Source of the DNA: Podospora bellae-mahoneyi
Taxonomy: Eukaryota > Ascomycota > Sordariomycetes > Sordariales > Podosporaceae
Assembly (NCBI RefSeq): GCF_035222275.1
Contig: NW_026946359.1
Coordinates: 3,968,001-4,032,000, forward strand
Reading direction: 5' to 3'
DNA: 64,000 bases
The notes beneath the pieces were generated by a model. The model saw only the letters and a program-made list of their open reading frames with translations, did no database searches and had not been told where the DNA came from. Positions 9,990 to 21,719 of the stretch are shown piece after piece. How positions within the stretch are numbered: position 1 is the stretch's first letter; each line of letters opens with the position of its first letter. Position numbers and translations under genes: made by a program.

Positions 9990-12900
9990 TCAGTCCGCAG
10001 ACCTCAAGCCATTCACCCCCACAAAGTTGGTGTACTCACACCTGCAACCCCCAGTACCACCATCCATCCCCCCAAAGCTCGGGTTGAAGAACCCGCCCGG
10101 GTTGACCAAATCCCCCGTGTTGTTCATCTGATTGAGGAACAGTTTCGCCTCATTGTTGACAACCCTCCGCCTCTCATCCACCCCCCTCATAAAAACAAAT
10201 TTATTCCCAGGGATACCCCCGTGCGTATCAAGCGTGACCGTAATCGGGTAAGGGAACGTGCCGGGCTGTGTCCCGTTTACATTCGCCTCCCGACCGCCAA
10301 ACCCGCCGATTAGCTTGGTGGTGTTGGACTTGCGAGTCCAGATCTCGACTTTATACCGCACCGACAGCCAGGTAACGACAAATTTCGCTTCTGAGATGGG
10401 GGAGCCGCCGTTGCGGTCGATGGAGGGGGGGAGCCGCTCGTTGAGGGAGGAGAGGTAGATTGTTTTGTTGTAGTACGAGTAGAAAGAGTATCGTTCTGTT
10501 GGTAGGCCGCGGTCGTAGAGGCGGAGGGGTTGCTGAGTGGGAAAGTGGAGGTGGTTGGCGGGCGCGGCGGTGCCGTCTTTGTTTAGGATGGGTGGGGGGA
10601 CGAGGTCGGAGATGTTGAGGGCGGGGGAGAGGTTGCCTGAGGCTTGGCGGGGTTGGTTTTGATGGTCATCAAATCCCCCCCTGCGGGTGAGGAGGTTGGA
10701 GCCGACGCTGGAGTTCACGGAGCGGAGGATGGAGATGTAGAAGGGGGTGGGCTCGCCGGCTTTGTCGTCAGAGACAACACCGTCGGTGGTGTTGCCTAGG
10801 AAGAACATGTCTTGGAAGGTGGGGGGGTTGGGGACGGGTTTGAGGATGAGGTTGCCGGGGGTTTGGCGGGGTGTGACGAAGAGTCGGCGGAGGATGGTTG
10901 AGAAGCTGATGCCGTTGCTGCGGATGGAGATGGAGCGGGTGGTGGTGCGGTTCCGGCCGACTGTGCGGTTGAGTTCATCTAGGGGTCTTCCGGTTCCGAG
11001 GTCTATGGGGGTAGGCCGGGGGGGTTCTTGACCGGTGACATTCCATGTCTGTCTGGTGTTGTTGTCGAACTGGATTTGAAGGATGAAGCTTGGCTGGTCC
11101 GCGTTGAAAGGGGCCACGGAATCGGCCTCTTCTTTTGGGAGCGAGCAACTCCAAAGTGTTGCCGGTTGGATGCAGACTGTGCTTGAGTCTGACTGAGTTC
11201 CTATCACTGTCGAAATGCCAGTGGGCATTGGTGGGAAGTCGGTGAGGTTGAGAAACCGTGATGGGATGCTTTCTTCGGCCACTGTGCGCCGTGATAGAAC
11301 CACTCCAAGGACAACCCCCAAAATGATCATGGAGATGAGGGCAACAAGGATGCCAAAGCAAACTCGTCTCCGCTTCCGTCCCTCGAGCCCTGGGTTTCCA
11401 AAAGCACCGCAGCATGGGAAACACCCACGCCCTACTTTCCTCGCCACAAAGTCTTCTTTTTCGTGCCTCCTTCGCTTTCGTTCTGCCGCCAAGTTGGGCA
11501 AATAGTTTGCTGGGAGAAAAGACCCTATCGGCCGGTCTGGCAGCCACGTCTGTGTCGGAGGTGGTGTCAGAGGAACATTTTGGAGACCGATGGCGCCTTG
11601 GGATGTCATTGTCTGCGATAAACCAACAGGGACGGGACCTGGTGACGGGGGGAACATGGTGGTCGCAGCGTGGCCTGGAGGAAGCACCGCCTGGTAACGA
11701 ACATTATCCTGTCTATGTGGAGGTGAATAGGGAGGCGGGAGCTCGGGTGTTCGAGATTCCTCAACCAGGATGCGTGACTTTTCTGTTTGGGTCTCGGGTT
11801 GAGACACTACTGTTGATGCTGGTACCGGTGCTGGCGCTGGAGCTGGAGCTGGGGCTGCTCTCGGGGCTGTAATAGGTGCCGGTACTGGTGCTGGTGCTGG
11901 TGCTGGTACTGATCCTGGCGGGTTTGGAGTTGATTGCGTGGGCTCAACTGGTGAAAAGTCCTGAACAATGATGCGTGGCGGACGTTGCTGTAGAATTGTC
12001 TCAATCTTTGAACTGCTAGACTGGCCAAAATTGGACCTCGTGAGAACAGGCGAGAGCCCCGTCTTTTGGTTTGTCGTTTCCCACCATTCAGTATTCACCT
12101 TTGGCTCAGCAGCTTCTCCTACAGTCGGGAGTCTTGGTGTTGCTGGGGTTGGTACAAAAGGGGAAGTGACTTGATCCCACCATCCCTGAGATCGCGTACT
12201 CCCACCAGTATTTGACCTCTGCCTGTTAGTGTGGCTGTATGACTTTTTGGTGACTACTGGACTGCCATCTTCCTCAAAAAGCGTCACGGGTGTGTCCATA
12301 TCGCTGTCATCGTCACTGACATAAAATGCAGTTGTTGCCGTGTCTCGTCTGTTGTTGCCCTCTTTGCTCATCCCAAAGCCATCCACATGATCGCGGTCAG
12401 ATATAGGAGAGAATTCCTGACCTCTGTAGCCAGAAGGGATGGATGGGACGGCTGGGACATAGGCCGTTTGTGGAAGGATCATGCCATCGAGACCCCGAGG
12501 TGAGAAATCGTCCTCGGTATCCGGTGACCATGCAGATACCGGCTGCTTTGATGGCGGTGATGTTGGTGGTTGGCGAAAATAGGGGGGCAAGTCCACTGGT
12601 GTCTCGACCACAGCTGTATGGGGGCTGATGACTACATCCGAGTCTGTAGGCATCTCGAAGCCGATCATAATAGGCCCGGCACTAGGTGAGAGATCAACCT
12701 GTGGCGAAGACTCAGCAACTAGCCTATCGACTCTTTTGCCTTTTGTCGGCTTCCGTTTCAGCCAGCCGAAAGTGCTGCTAGATTCACCGTTATGTTGCCC
12801 TTCCAAAGCTAACAAGGCGGCGGCATCAACGAATTTCCCTGTTCGGCTCTCGCGATTTGCCGAATTCAGTTTCATTTGGTTGGCGATATGCTGCTGCCTT

Positions 12901-13220
12901 TGTTGACGGAACTTGGACATGTCGGTGACCAGTTTGATGCCCGCCCTTGCGTTTTGTGCCTTTTGTCTATGTCGAGATTTTAACCTCTTCACCTTCTGTA
13001 CGGACAGGCGTGGTGCTAAAGAGGCGGTTGTTGTCTGACTTGGCTGTCCAGATGGGAATGGGTCTGTGTTGATGTCCACCAAGGGGCCGTCCATGGGGGC
13101 AGCTGTCATGGGAGTCAACACTTCATCATCCTCCCATTCTTCCCAGTCCTCCTTGGTCCTGCCAGTGAGGTGGCTGCTGGGAAGATAGCGAGGGGTCCGT
13201 AAGTCGTTCGTGTTGTCCAT
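9990..13220 (-). CDS. Large single-pass membrane glycoprotein, function unknown
   Basis: One open frame of 1,076 codons with no required intron. I start at 13220 (MDNTNDLRTPRYLPSS) rather than the longer in-frame start at 13394, whose first 58 residues have no coding character. Order of parts: an acidic start with WEEWEDDEVLTP; a basic stretch (KVKRLKSRHRQKAQ); a long Ser/Pro-rich disordered region; an Ala-Pro repeat at about 435-470; a Cys cluster (CFPCC) and RKRRR just before one transmembrane helix at about 622-645; then a 430-residue domain with many N-glycosylation sequons (NLT, NTT, NRT, NVT, NSS) ending in a Cys-containing GGCRCEYTN block. There is no signal peptide, so the basic pre-membrane cluster points to a type II topology with the C-terminal domain in the lumen or outside. 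The CFPCC cysteines may be palmitoylated. I do not recognise the extracellular domain. Confidence 0.8.
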   Translation of the reverse strand: MDNTNDLRTPRYLPSSHLTGRTKEDWEEWEDDEVLTPMTAAPMDGPLVDINTDPFPSGQPSQTTTASLAPRLSVQKVKRLKSRHRQKAQNARAGIKLVTDMSKFRQQRQQHIANQMKLNSANRESRTGKFVDAAALLALEGQHNGESSSTFGWLKRKPTKGKRVDRLVAESSPQVDLSPSAGPIMIGFEMPTDSDVVISPHTAVVETPVDLPPYFRQPPTSPPSKQPVSAWSPDTEDDFSPRGLDGMILPQTAYVPAVPSIPSGYRGQEFSPISDRDHVDGFGMSKEGNNRRDTATTAFYVSDDDSDMDTPVTLFEEDGSPVVTKKSYSHTNRQRSNTGGSTRSQGWWDQVTSPFVPTPATPRLPTVGEAAEPKVNTEWWETTNQKTGLSPVLTRSNFGQSSSSKIETILQQRPPRIIVQDFSPVEPTQSTPNPPGSVPAPAPAPVPAPITAPRAAPAPAPAPAPVPASTVVSQPETQTEKSRILVEESRTPELPPPYSPPHRQDNVRYQAVLPPGHAATTMFPPSPGPVPVGLSQTMTSQGAIGLQNVPLTPPPTQTWLPDRPIGSFLPANYLPNLAAERKRRRHEKEDFVARKVGRGCFPCCGAFGNPGLEGRKRRRVCFGILVALISMIILGVVLGVVLSRRTVAEESIPSRFLNLTDFPPMPTGISTVIGTQSDSSTVCIQPATLWSCSLPKEEADSVAPFNADQPSFILQIQFDNNTRQTWNVTGQEPPRPTPIDLGTGRPLDELNRTVGRNRTTTRSISIRSNGISFSTILRRLFVTPRQTPGNLILKPVPNPPTFQDMFFLGNTTDGVVSDDKAGEPTPFYISILRSVNSSVGSNLLTRRGGFDDHQNQPRQASGNLSPALNISDLVPPPILNKDGTAAPANHLHFPTQQPLRLYDRGLPTERYSFYSYYNKTIYLSSLNERLPPSIDRNGGSPISEAKFVVTWLSVRYKVEIWTRKSNTTKLIGGFGGREANVNGTQPGTFPYPITVTLDTHGGIPGNKFVFMRGVDERRRVVNNEAKLFLNQMNNTGDLVNPGGFFNPSFGGMDGGTGGCRCEYTNFVGVNGLRSAD

Positions 13221-16200
13221 GTTGGGTGTATTGATTAAATTGTGCTTGATTATGTAGCGATGGTTGGTGTGTGATGGGCTTTTGTCAGAAATATTACTAG
13301 GAAGAGGAAATTTGTTGCAAGTCGAAATGGAACCAGGCCATTTGGCAACAAGACCTTTGTAGAAGACTTCGATATGGCCACAGGTGAGTGGCAACGTGAT
13401 TGAATTGTGTCCCGGTGATTAGAATCCTTCCAGTCAATAGACAATAGAAAAGAAAGGAGCACCTTGAGGAAGAACAGGCATTTCTCGGTGCAGGTGGCTG
13501 TTTCAAAGAAAGCCAACAATGCAAGTCCACCAGGAACAATGGAGTCAGAACAATAGTAGCAATGGAGAGAGAAAACCACGAGAAGAACGACAAATAGAAA
13601 AGAGAGGCAAGTGAATAATTTGCAAGGAGAAACCAAACACAGTCACCATCAGCCATTTCACCACCACCTAACCGGGAATCCGACTCATGGATCCATTCGC
13701 GGATGTCTGAGTGGCTCGCCTCTGGCCGGACTGCATCTGCCCATGTTTGCGAGAAAGGGCTCGTCGTTAAGCAGAGCGCTCTCTGTGGACAGAAGGAAAT
13801 GCCCCATTTGATGGGGCATGAGAACTGTGTGGAATAAGCGCTGTCAGGTTGCTTCGCACCGAGGGATTGGCTACAGCGAAGCGCCCATGTATACCCATGG
13901 TTTTGAACTTGATGTTGATTGGTTCCTAGTCGCGGCTGCATTCAGACCCGTCCATCCAATTGTGCTCATCGTGTCGCTTCGCATCGCAACACAGAGATTG
14001 AAAGCTCCACACAGCTAGTGAAGAGTCCAGAACAACAAATCTGTCGCGTTATGGCATCTGTTGAAACCGAAGCTGGCTGAAAAGATGGTGACTGGTTTCC
14101 AGTGGATTTGTTTCCGCCTGTTCGTGAACTGTGGAAGGTGGGTGGGATATGGGTGTGGCCCGTGCGTCCCGCTCAAAACGCACAACAACACAGGCGAAGT
14201 TCGAGATCCTTGAACAAGTCACCATCTAAACATCACAGCTTGATGGTTTCTCGAGCTGTCTACTGACTGATCGTTAGGTAGACACGGCCCATATTTCTTG
14301 TAACACCAGTCTGTACTCTTACCTAAACCCACAGGCAGCTTCTCTGCTGAGATTCCAGGCAAGCGCTGCCAAGTCCGCCAAGCGTCCAGCTCTTGCCAAG
14401 CTTTATTGCCAAGCCGTCAAGGGCTGCAAGAAAGACGTCACTCAGGTCCCTTGCAACTTAAATCTGTGTTGTCTGCAACATATCTTGATCGTTTAACCTC
14501 AACGACACATATATGAACATTGATCAATGACATGATATTTTGATAGCCACATCCTTGTTTCCAGCGAAGTTCCACTATCTCTACTATCTCGTTTCTCCAG
14601 GTATCTAGCAACAAACACACTCCTCGCCGCAGCAGCCGCAATCGCACTCTTCAACAAATCCACCACGCATGCCTACTTCAGGTTGAGGTTCCGCGCTCTG
14701 TTGACAAAATGAGTCAGGCATGTGAGATATATCCAACATCATCTCAAGAGACTCACATGTTGCCTTGTTACCAGGCCGTCGAGTGGAATAGCCTCCATGG
14801 GCTGCTTTGTTGAGGACGACGGCGTGCACACTACGCCCCATTTATCACATTTCAGCATCCTACCTATTAGAAAAACTGTAATAGGCCAAAAGCCAACAAA
14901 CCGATGAAAACCAGACTGCCGTGCTTTCCGTATTTCGTCATCCTTTAGCTGTACGTTTCTCAACAACCAAACTGATGCTGTTTCCGGCCATCGAAATAAC
15001 CGGGTATGTTAAAACGCCAACAGCAGCCTGTGCGTGAGCGAATTTTCATAGGATGAACAACCACAACATCGGAGCTGGTTGTGCGTTTTATGCATGGCTT
15101 ACTGATATAAGTCACAAGGACTAACATCTCCAATCAGGTTGAGGGCTTCATCGCCCGTGGCGCTCGAATCAATTATGGTGTCAAACGAATATATGGATGT
15201 CGTATCCACCGGCACTTGAATTCACCATCGATCACGCCCTTACGAACCGCTGGGCCCGGTCTGGCAACCATCCACACCAAGTAGACTGTCAGAACGGCGT
15301 AAAAACGGGAAACGGCGCCCAACCCCCTCAATGATCATGCCCCGACAAAGAAGGCTAGCACGGGAAACTGAAAACCCATGCCAGCACATGTTAACTATGA
15401 GGATTGTACCTTGTGAAGAGGTTAGAGAGCCGAGAGAGAGGTCAAAGCCTCCAAGACAGTGAATCAGTCACTCGAATGGCTCGATAGAATCGTCCTCTAT
15501 CACAGTGATGACCGTACTAAGGTGTCAATATGTCCAGAAAGGCAATCTGGAAGATGTAGTATGATATCTCGATGCCAAGTGAAACAGTGTTTCAAGGTAG
15601 AAACGATGTATTTTTGCATTCGACAATCCCGCCAGCATTGTCATGCCGTCTTGGAATCGCCCCAAACTCGGAACAGACAGTTTCTAGAAGCGCCAGCAAA
15701 TGTTCTATCACGGGGGCCAAAACCCAGGAAAATGTTAGCTTGGCAAGATCATGTCGCTCACGTTTCATTATTCCGCGTCCTGGTATTTGGCACTCTGCAA
15801 TATTTTCCGATAATTTGGATGTCAGATGCTGGTCGGCGGCTCAGCACAACTCAAAAGTCTTGTGTCAAGAAAATGTTCATCTTCACAAACATGAAGACCA
15901 TCAAGGAGTCCAGTAAAAGAGCCAACTTAGTGTTCAGATGTGAGCTTTTCCGGCCCACCTAGGTATCTTACCAGCAAGCACTCTCACACCCGTTTTGCCT
16001 TTTAAGATCCGATGCTGCAGAACGCCACCGAGGAACCATTTTCAATTGGGGCGCTGAGAGTTGATAGTGGGTAAGATTACGCAGCCTTAGCACCTTTTCA
16101 ACAACGACTTGAAGGAAAAGGGGATGCGATGGAGTGACGGTCAATAGGTATGGAAATCCGAACCCTCATCTGTCACCTCTCTCCCTATCCCAGCTTTCAT

Positions 16201-17574
16201 GTGTCTGGACCCGGTCTACTGCTGTTCTGCCGCTGATCCGAACCGGCGTCTGAATTCGTCGGATACACGCGTAAACATGGCCCCGAATCGCGTCACCCGC
16301 AACCTGGAACTTACCAGGGGATTGTCGTGAAAATGGAGAAATTGGTGATGGCGTTTGTGAACGTTGGGGTCTTGGTTTCTAACCCCCCCCTGAAATTGAA
16401 CGGTTCTGAGAGATAAGGTGGACGCTACCCGACGTTTAGCGTGTTGCAGACAGGTTGATCTCTGGCAATGATTTGTCCCATGTTTCCATCTGCGACCTTG
16501 AAAATCCTGAGAATCCCGTCCTACGCTGCAAACGGAGAGACAGTGACGGGATGGAAACAAATATGGAATTGAAGACAACAAGCCAGCTGTTTCTCGTATA
16601 TGTGCTCACAGTCAGAATCAGAGGCTCATCAGGACTGGCAAGCATCGGGGGTTTACCTCAGCCCAGGGAGTTGAAGAAACAGGGGCCCTTCACGGGCCCC
16701 AGGCCAAGGAGCGAGGACCCTGCCGAACAAACAAGGGGGGAGGAAAAAGCTGGCTGACCGCTGCCGAAAAAGTCTTGGCTTCACAATGTCCACTCTGGCC
16801 AAATCCTCAACAACAATTGTTTGATAATTTCGAACAAACTCGACATCCACCGCCCCTCAAGCATACCTATGAATCCCAATCCCGCTCCTTCATCTGCACC
16901 GACGACCAAACCCCGCAGCGTCGCCCCGCGTGGATCGAGGCGCGCACAGAGCGTCCAGAGGGAGTGACGAGAGAGACGACAGTCTTACAGCACCACCACA
17001 TCACTGGATCTGCCGTTTCGGTGGGCGGTACAGCAGACGCCTCGTCGTTTATTCGGCTGCAACTGCGAGTTTCACCAGCTGCAATCGCAATCAAGACTGG
17101 AATAAATCCCCCCCACAAATCGAAAGCTTGGTGAGGTGGCTCCCGTCCCTCCCATTCAACCACCCAATCGCCAGCGCCCCATCCCCGTACGACGTTGAAG
17201 AAAAACCCACAAACTGGCGTCCTCCCAGAACGGCGGAGCGTCGTCGTCGTCGTTCAGCGACCGACCGGTACGGTCCCATCACCGAAGACGCTCATCCGCC
17301 GCCGGACCCAGTCCAGGTAGTCTGCGATTGGACAACCGACGCTCTCCTTCGGCCTATTTGACCGTCCAGCCTCAGCATCAGCCTCAGGGACCTCTCTCGC
17401 CGATTCCAGGTACGTGGTTACTATCCACCTGGTCCTCGTGTTCCCCCTTCAGCCGCCAGCAGCCACGGGTGACAGGCACTCTTTGTGTTTGTGCAAACCC
17501 TTGTGTGGAATATATATCACACAGCAACAAGCTAATCCCTCCTCCTTCGATTTCTAGGCACACCCAGTTTTCCG
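13221..17574. other. Long intergenic region between divergent genes
   Basis: 4.35 kb between the glycoprotein gene (minus) and the MNN10-like gene (plus). Several frames of 100-210 codons exist on both strands, but they overlap one another and show no family or conserved motif. The last about 370 bp hold a spliced leader of the MNN10-like gene: intron 17410-17557 with GTACGT..TTTCTAG ends. A hairpin GGGGCCC-ttcac-GGGCCCC lies at 16682-16700. Confidence 0.5.
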
Positions 17575-19076
17575 ATGTCCTTGTCTCGCAGTCCATCTCC
17601 CGTACCTGGCGGCGGTTGGGCCAGCCCAGGTCTCAACATCGGCAGCGGTCGATCGAGTCCAACCAGAGGATACACAGGGGGGTCGAGCAGCGCAACGCCT
17701 GTCATGTGGGAATCATCAAGACTAAAAAAGGCTGGCGGGTCCGGGTACCCTTCCTTTGCGACGCAGAACTCGGGCTTCCTGTCAAAACACATGCGCAAGA
17801 TATCGAGCAGCCTCCCCCGTTTCAACAGCTCCAGCAGCTCGCCCTATTCCGAGAAAGAGAAGCTTGGCCGTGGTAGATGGTCGACTCAAAACGTACCGTT
17901 GCTGGGAAGATTACGGGCTCTCATAGGACGCATGGGCCGGAAGATGAAGATTCGGCTACTCATTTTGCTTATGCTTTTATTTTGCATCATCGTATTTTAC
18001 AATACTCGTAAGTGGACATCTAGGGACGGGTAGCTCGGACGAGCCGCGGTTAACAATACGCCCAGCTTTGGTATATCACTGGAGAAGAACGTCATGGCTT
18101 GGCGGCGGTCAAAAGTTTGTCATCATATTGGCTGCCAACGTTGGTGGCGGTGTCATGGAGTGGAAGGGAGCACGAGAATGGGCGATTGAGCGAGACTCGG
18201 TTAGGAACAAAAAGAAATACGTGGGCAGATGGGGATACGATCTGGAGATTGTCGACATGAGCACCAAGAAACGGTATGCCCACGAATGGCGCGAGAGTTG
18301 GGAGAAGGTGGATTTCATTCGCACAGCGCTCAGAAAGTACCCCAAGGCCGAATGGTATGTCTGGTTGCTGCTTCCTGTCCACTCGTCCGATGGTAGCTAA
18401 CGCATATTCTAGGATCTGGTGGCTTGATCTGAACACCTTCATCATGGAACCAAGCTATTCACTCCAGGACCACATCTTCGACAACCTTCACAAGCATGTC
18501 TACCGTGACATCAACGAATACAACCCGCTCAACATCACACACCCGATGACGGACGAGTACCTCGACGCTGATTCGCGAAGCCCCGTGGGTGATGGCAACG
18601 TCAACTCGGTGAACTTGATCCTGCCCCAGGACTGCTCTGGATTCAACCTTGGCTCCTTCTTTGTTCGCCGGAGCCCGTGGACTGACCGGTTGCTGGATGT
18701 CTGGTGGGATCCTGTGGCATACGAACAGAGGCACATGGAGTGGGAGCATAAGGAGCAGGATGCGCTGGAGCAGCTGTACACTACTCAGCCCTGGATCCGG
18801 AAGCACACTGGTTTCCTTCCGCAGCGCATGATCAACAGCTTCCCACCAGGGGCGTGCTCAGAGAACGGCAACGACACCCGGATCCACTACGATCAAAAGG
18901 ACCGGGACTTTTTGGTCAACATGGCTGGTTGTGAATGGGGCCGCGACTGCTGGGGAGAAATGTACAATTACCGTGAGCTCAGCTACTGGCTCAACCGAAA
19001 CCCCTGGGAGCTCTTCAAGGAGGAGTTTGTGGCTGTCATTTGGTTCAAACTCACGGGCCAAAAGGTCAAACTTTAA
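17575..19076 (+). CDS. MNN10: Alpha-1,6-mannosyltransferase of the Mnn10/Mnn11 type (GT34)
   Basis: Golgi type II enzyme that extends the alpha-1,6-mannose backbone of N-glycans in the M-Pol II-like complex. Exons 17575..18007, 18066..18354 and 18413..19076, 461 aa; both introns are 58 nt and close in phase. Parts: a Ser/Pro-rich cytosolic tail (1-120), a signal-anchor helix (about 124-142, LLILLMLLFCIIVF), a stem, then the GMA12/MNN10 catalytic domain with KFVIILAANVGGGV, RWGYDLEIVD, the hallmark AEWIWWLDLNTF (about 239-249) formed across the second joint, and VNLILPQDCSGFNLGSFF with the downstream WEHKEQDAL. The donor-binding Asp should be in WLDLN. An upstream spliced leader is open in the same frame and could add an N-terminal extension, but it has no in-frame ATG. 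Confidence 0.9.
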
Positions 19077-21719
19077 GAAGGCTGGTTTGGAAGACTTTCT
19101 ACGAAGACACGATCACGATATTCAGGATCTACGAGCTTCCGTTTCTACATTTGTCCCTTGCCGAATTATTGACGAGCAAAGGGACGTTACATAATCTTTT
19201 GGCCAATAGAAGCAAGAGGGGTATTTGTCCCTTCTCTGCGCTGTTTTTAGTATATTCACATCATCCTTGTTTTGCATAGCCGTCGCAACACTTGAAAGGA
19301 GATTACAGGCACGCATCTCTTCTTCAATGTTACTTTTTTGTTTTCTCACTTACGAGGGAGATGTTCGCATTTAAGCGGCTGTGCCAGGCAACAGTGTTTC
19401 GGCCCATTTTTTTTCCCTGTGCAAGCTCATCTGTCCCACGCGGTGCCGTATTGCTTGTGACGGAGGAGGCCATTTGATTCTTTGGTGGGGAGGGGGGGCG
19501 GACGGTATTTTCTGTCATGGATTGACAATTAAAAGGCGGGTGGGCAAGGGAGAGTTGGAGGACAAAGGGGAGGGGGAGGTCTGGGTGGGTTGGGAGTACA
19601 GGGTTTTGGATAGGGTTGTACATAACATCACACACATACACACAAGATATAGGGACTTTTTTACATGATGCATCATGTGTATCCATGGAGAGTACTTTGC
19701 TATCTACTACCGGGCACGGGATATAACATACACGAGAGACATGGTTGTTGTAACTTGGGGGCTTAAGCCTCGGAAACAGCAATGATTTTTCAAAGATGAG
19801 AGCTGGAATCTGCTGAGGGCCGACAGAAAGCTGACCATCGAACTCCGGGTTACAACTTTCATCTCAGGTCTAGCATGGTGGAGAGAGGGGTGGAACATCA
19901 GATCACGCAGGCTGTCAAAAAAGATTTGATGCTGTGTGACGGGGCACGTTGTGTGTCTCTGATGATGATGATGATGATGATGGACGGGAGTGATGCATTG
20001 TTGAAGACAATACCGAGGTTCGGCGGTATTGCTTTGGGGTGATTGTACCTGACTTGTGGAACGTTGGATGTTATGAGGATTGGAGTCTCGGCCGAGCCGG
20101 GGGAGGGGAGAAAAAGGGCAATATATTGTTTGAAATGGATGGCTGATGAGATTTCGAATGCTGGCCAAACAAGGAAGGAAGGTAAAGAGCGAGGGAAACG
20201 TAACATGAAACTTCACAGACTTTGATTCGGAGAAATAGCCAGAGATGGAATGTGATGAGGATGGGTAGAGAGGTAAAGGTATTGATGATATACGTGAGCT
20301 GAGGTTGAGGTTCTTGTGAGGCTGAAAGAGATGCAGATGGTGGTGTGGGTGAGGATGATGGGTTGACCAGATGAGGAAGGCGCACGGACCAAATGGTGTA
20401 AGTGGTTTCACTGGACTGCATCGACCAAGAGTCTGCGTGGTGATTGGTTGAATTTCAAGCGCCAGACCTAGGACCACTCGATTCGATTGGCTTTGGCTTC
20501 TTCAACCTAGCGCAGAGAGAGCTAACTCTTGGAAAACAGACCCAACCCAGTGAGAGGTTTTGCTTTGGATGGTAATTTTCCACAAGACTGGTCCCTGGCT
20601 TTTGGAGCTGAGATCTTCCAAGACTTTTGCCGATGGAGTCTTGACCGTCTCTCGGCCTCCCATCTGATACTTTGTGTATACTATCGGGGGAAAGCAACGT
20701 TTCGTTGCTCACAGGTACTGCCACCTAGTACCCGCGCTCGCCGATTCCAGGGGTTTATGGAAGTGTGTGGTGGGGGAAAGAGAAAGAACCAAGCACTGGT
20801 TTTGTCTCGCTTGGATATGTTCTATTCTGAGCGGCTGGTGAGAAGGGCAAGCTCTGACAACCGCGCGTCGTGGTGTATGGCAGGTCTGGTTGCATGGACC
20901 CCCTTGTTGCTGGTAGTTTACCTTTTTGGAAACCTTACAGTTTGAGGTTCCCCCTCAGCTTGGCAAGCAACCCTCTTTCTTTTCTTGACTGACTGACTGG
21001 GTAGAGACACTCTTGATATTAGGTGTTGAGTCTGCAATTTGGCGTCTCCGGGGGGAAGGATTCCCTGTCTGCTGGACTCAGGCAGGACTGCCAAGTGGCC
21101 GAGATGGGGGAGAGCTGTCCAGTGTTTTGGGTTGTGAGTGGCACTTTGGCCTTGTCAGGGCTGGATGGGGGGGAGGATGGATCACGGGCTTCTTGAGAGA
21201 CCTGAATGAGTGGGTTGGTGTGTACATGCAGAAGTCTGCATTGGTGTCGAGGGGGTATTTGACCAGACTGTATCTCCTGCTTTTGGGGCGACCTTCTTTT
21301 TGGGCCACGCTAGAATTCATCCGGTCTTTACTCGAATTGCAGACGCAGTTTGCTACGTTCTCTTGTTTTCACTTTTTGGGGTGCCATTCATTGCAGTGAC
21401 GGTCCAACTGATTATCGTTGGTTCTCCTATTGTCTGTTGTTGGTTGCTCTACACAAAGGGACCCACGTCTTCAGGACGACAATAACCATTGTTTGTTGAG
21501 AATACATTGTCCTTATCAGTTGCCCTTCACTTATACCGCCCTCGAAAACCACTATCATTTCGAATATTTATTTTCAGCATCTACAACTCAAGGCAATCTC
21601 AGCGCTCTCTTAGCAACACACAACAAACCCCAGAAGCAGGTCTTCTTCAGCAAATAGTTTCACACAGCGAATAGATCAGCACACCATACCCCTGGAAAAG
21701 ACGTCACGACAGTACTGAA
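19077..21719. other. Intergenic region
   Basis: 2.6 kb between two plus-strand genes. It holds a (GAT)7 microsatellite at 19961-19982. A minus-strand frame of 256 codons (19707-20477) is low-complexity (His, Pro, Ser) with no family features, and I do not call it. The last 150 bp read as an A/C-rich leader of the GH16 gene. Confidence 0.45.
19961..19982. repeat. (GAT)7 microsatellite
   Basis: A perfect trinucleotide run in non-coding DNA. Confidence 0.9.

Noticed and set aside
15459-15962. Plus-strand frame of 167 codons
   Set aside because: No recognisable domain, overlaps another long frame, and no plausible exon partners.
16682-16700. Inverted repeat GGGGCCC/GGGCCCC with a 5-nt loop
   Set aside because: Short and isolated; expected by chance in GC-rich DNA and not placed like a terminator.
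19707-20477. Minus-strand frame of 256 codons
   Set aside because: Low-complexity His/Pro/Ser composition arising partly from a GAT microsatellite; no conserved motif.
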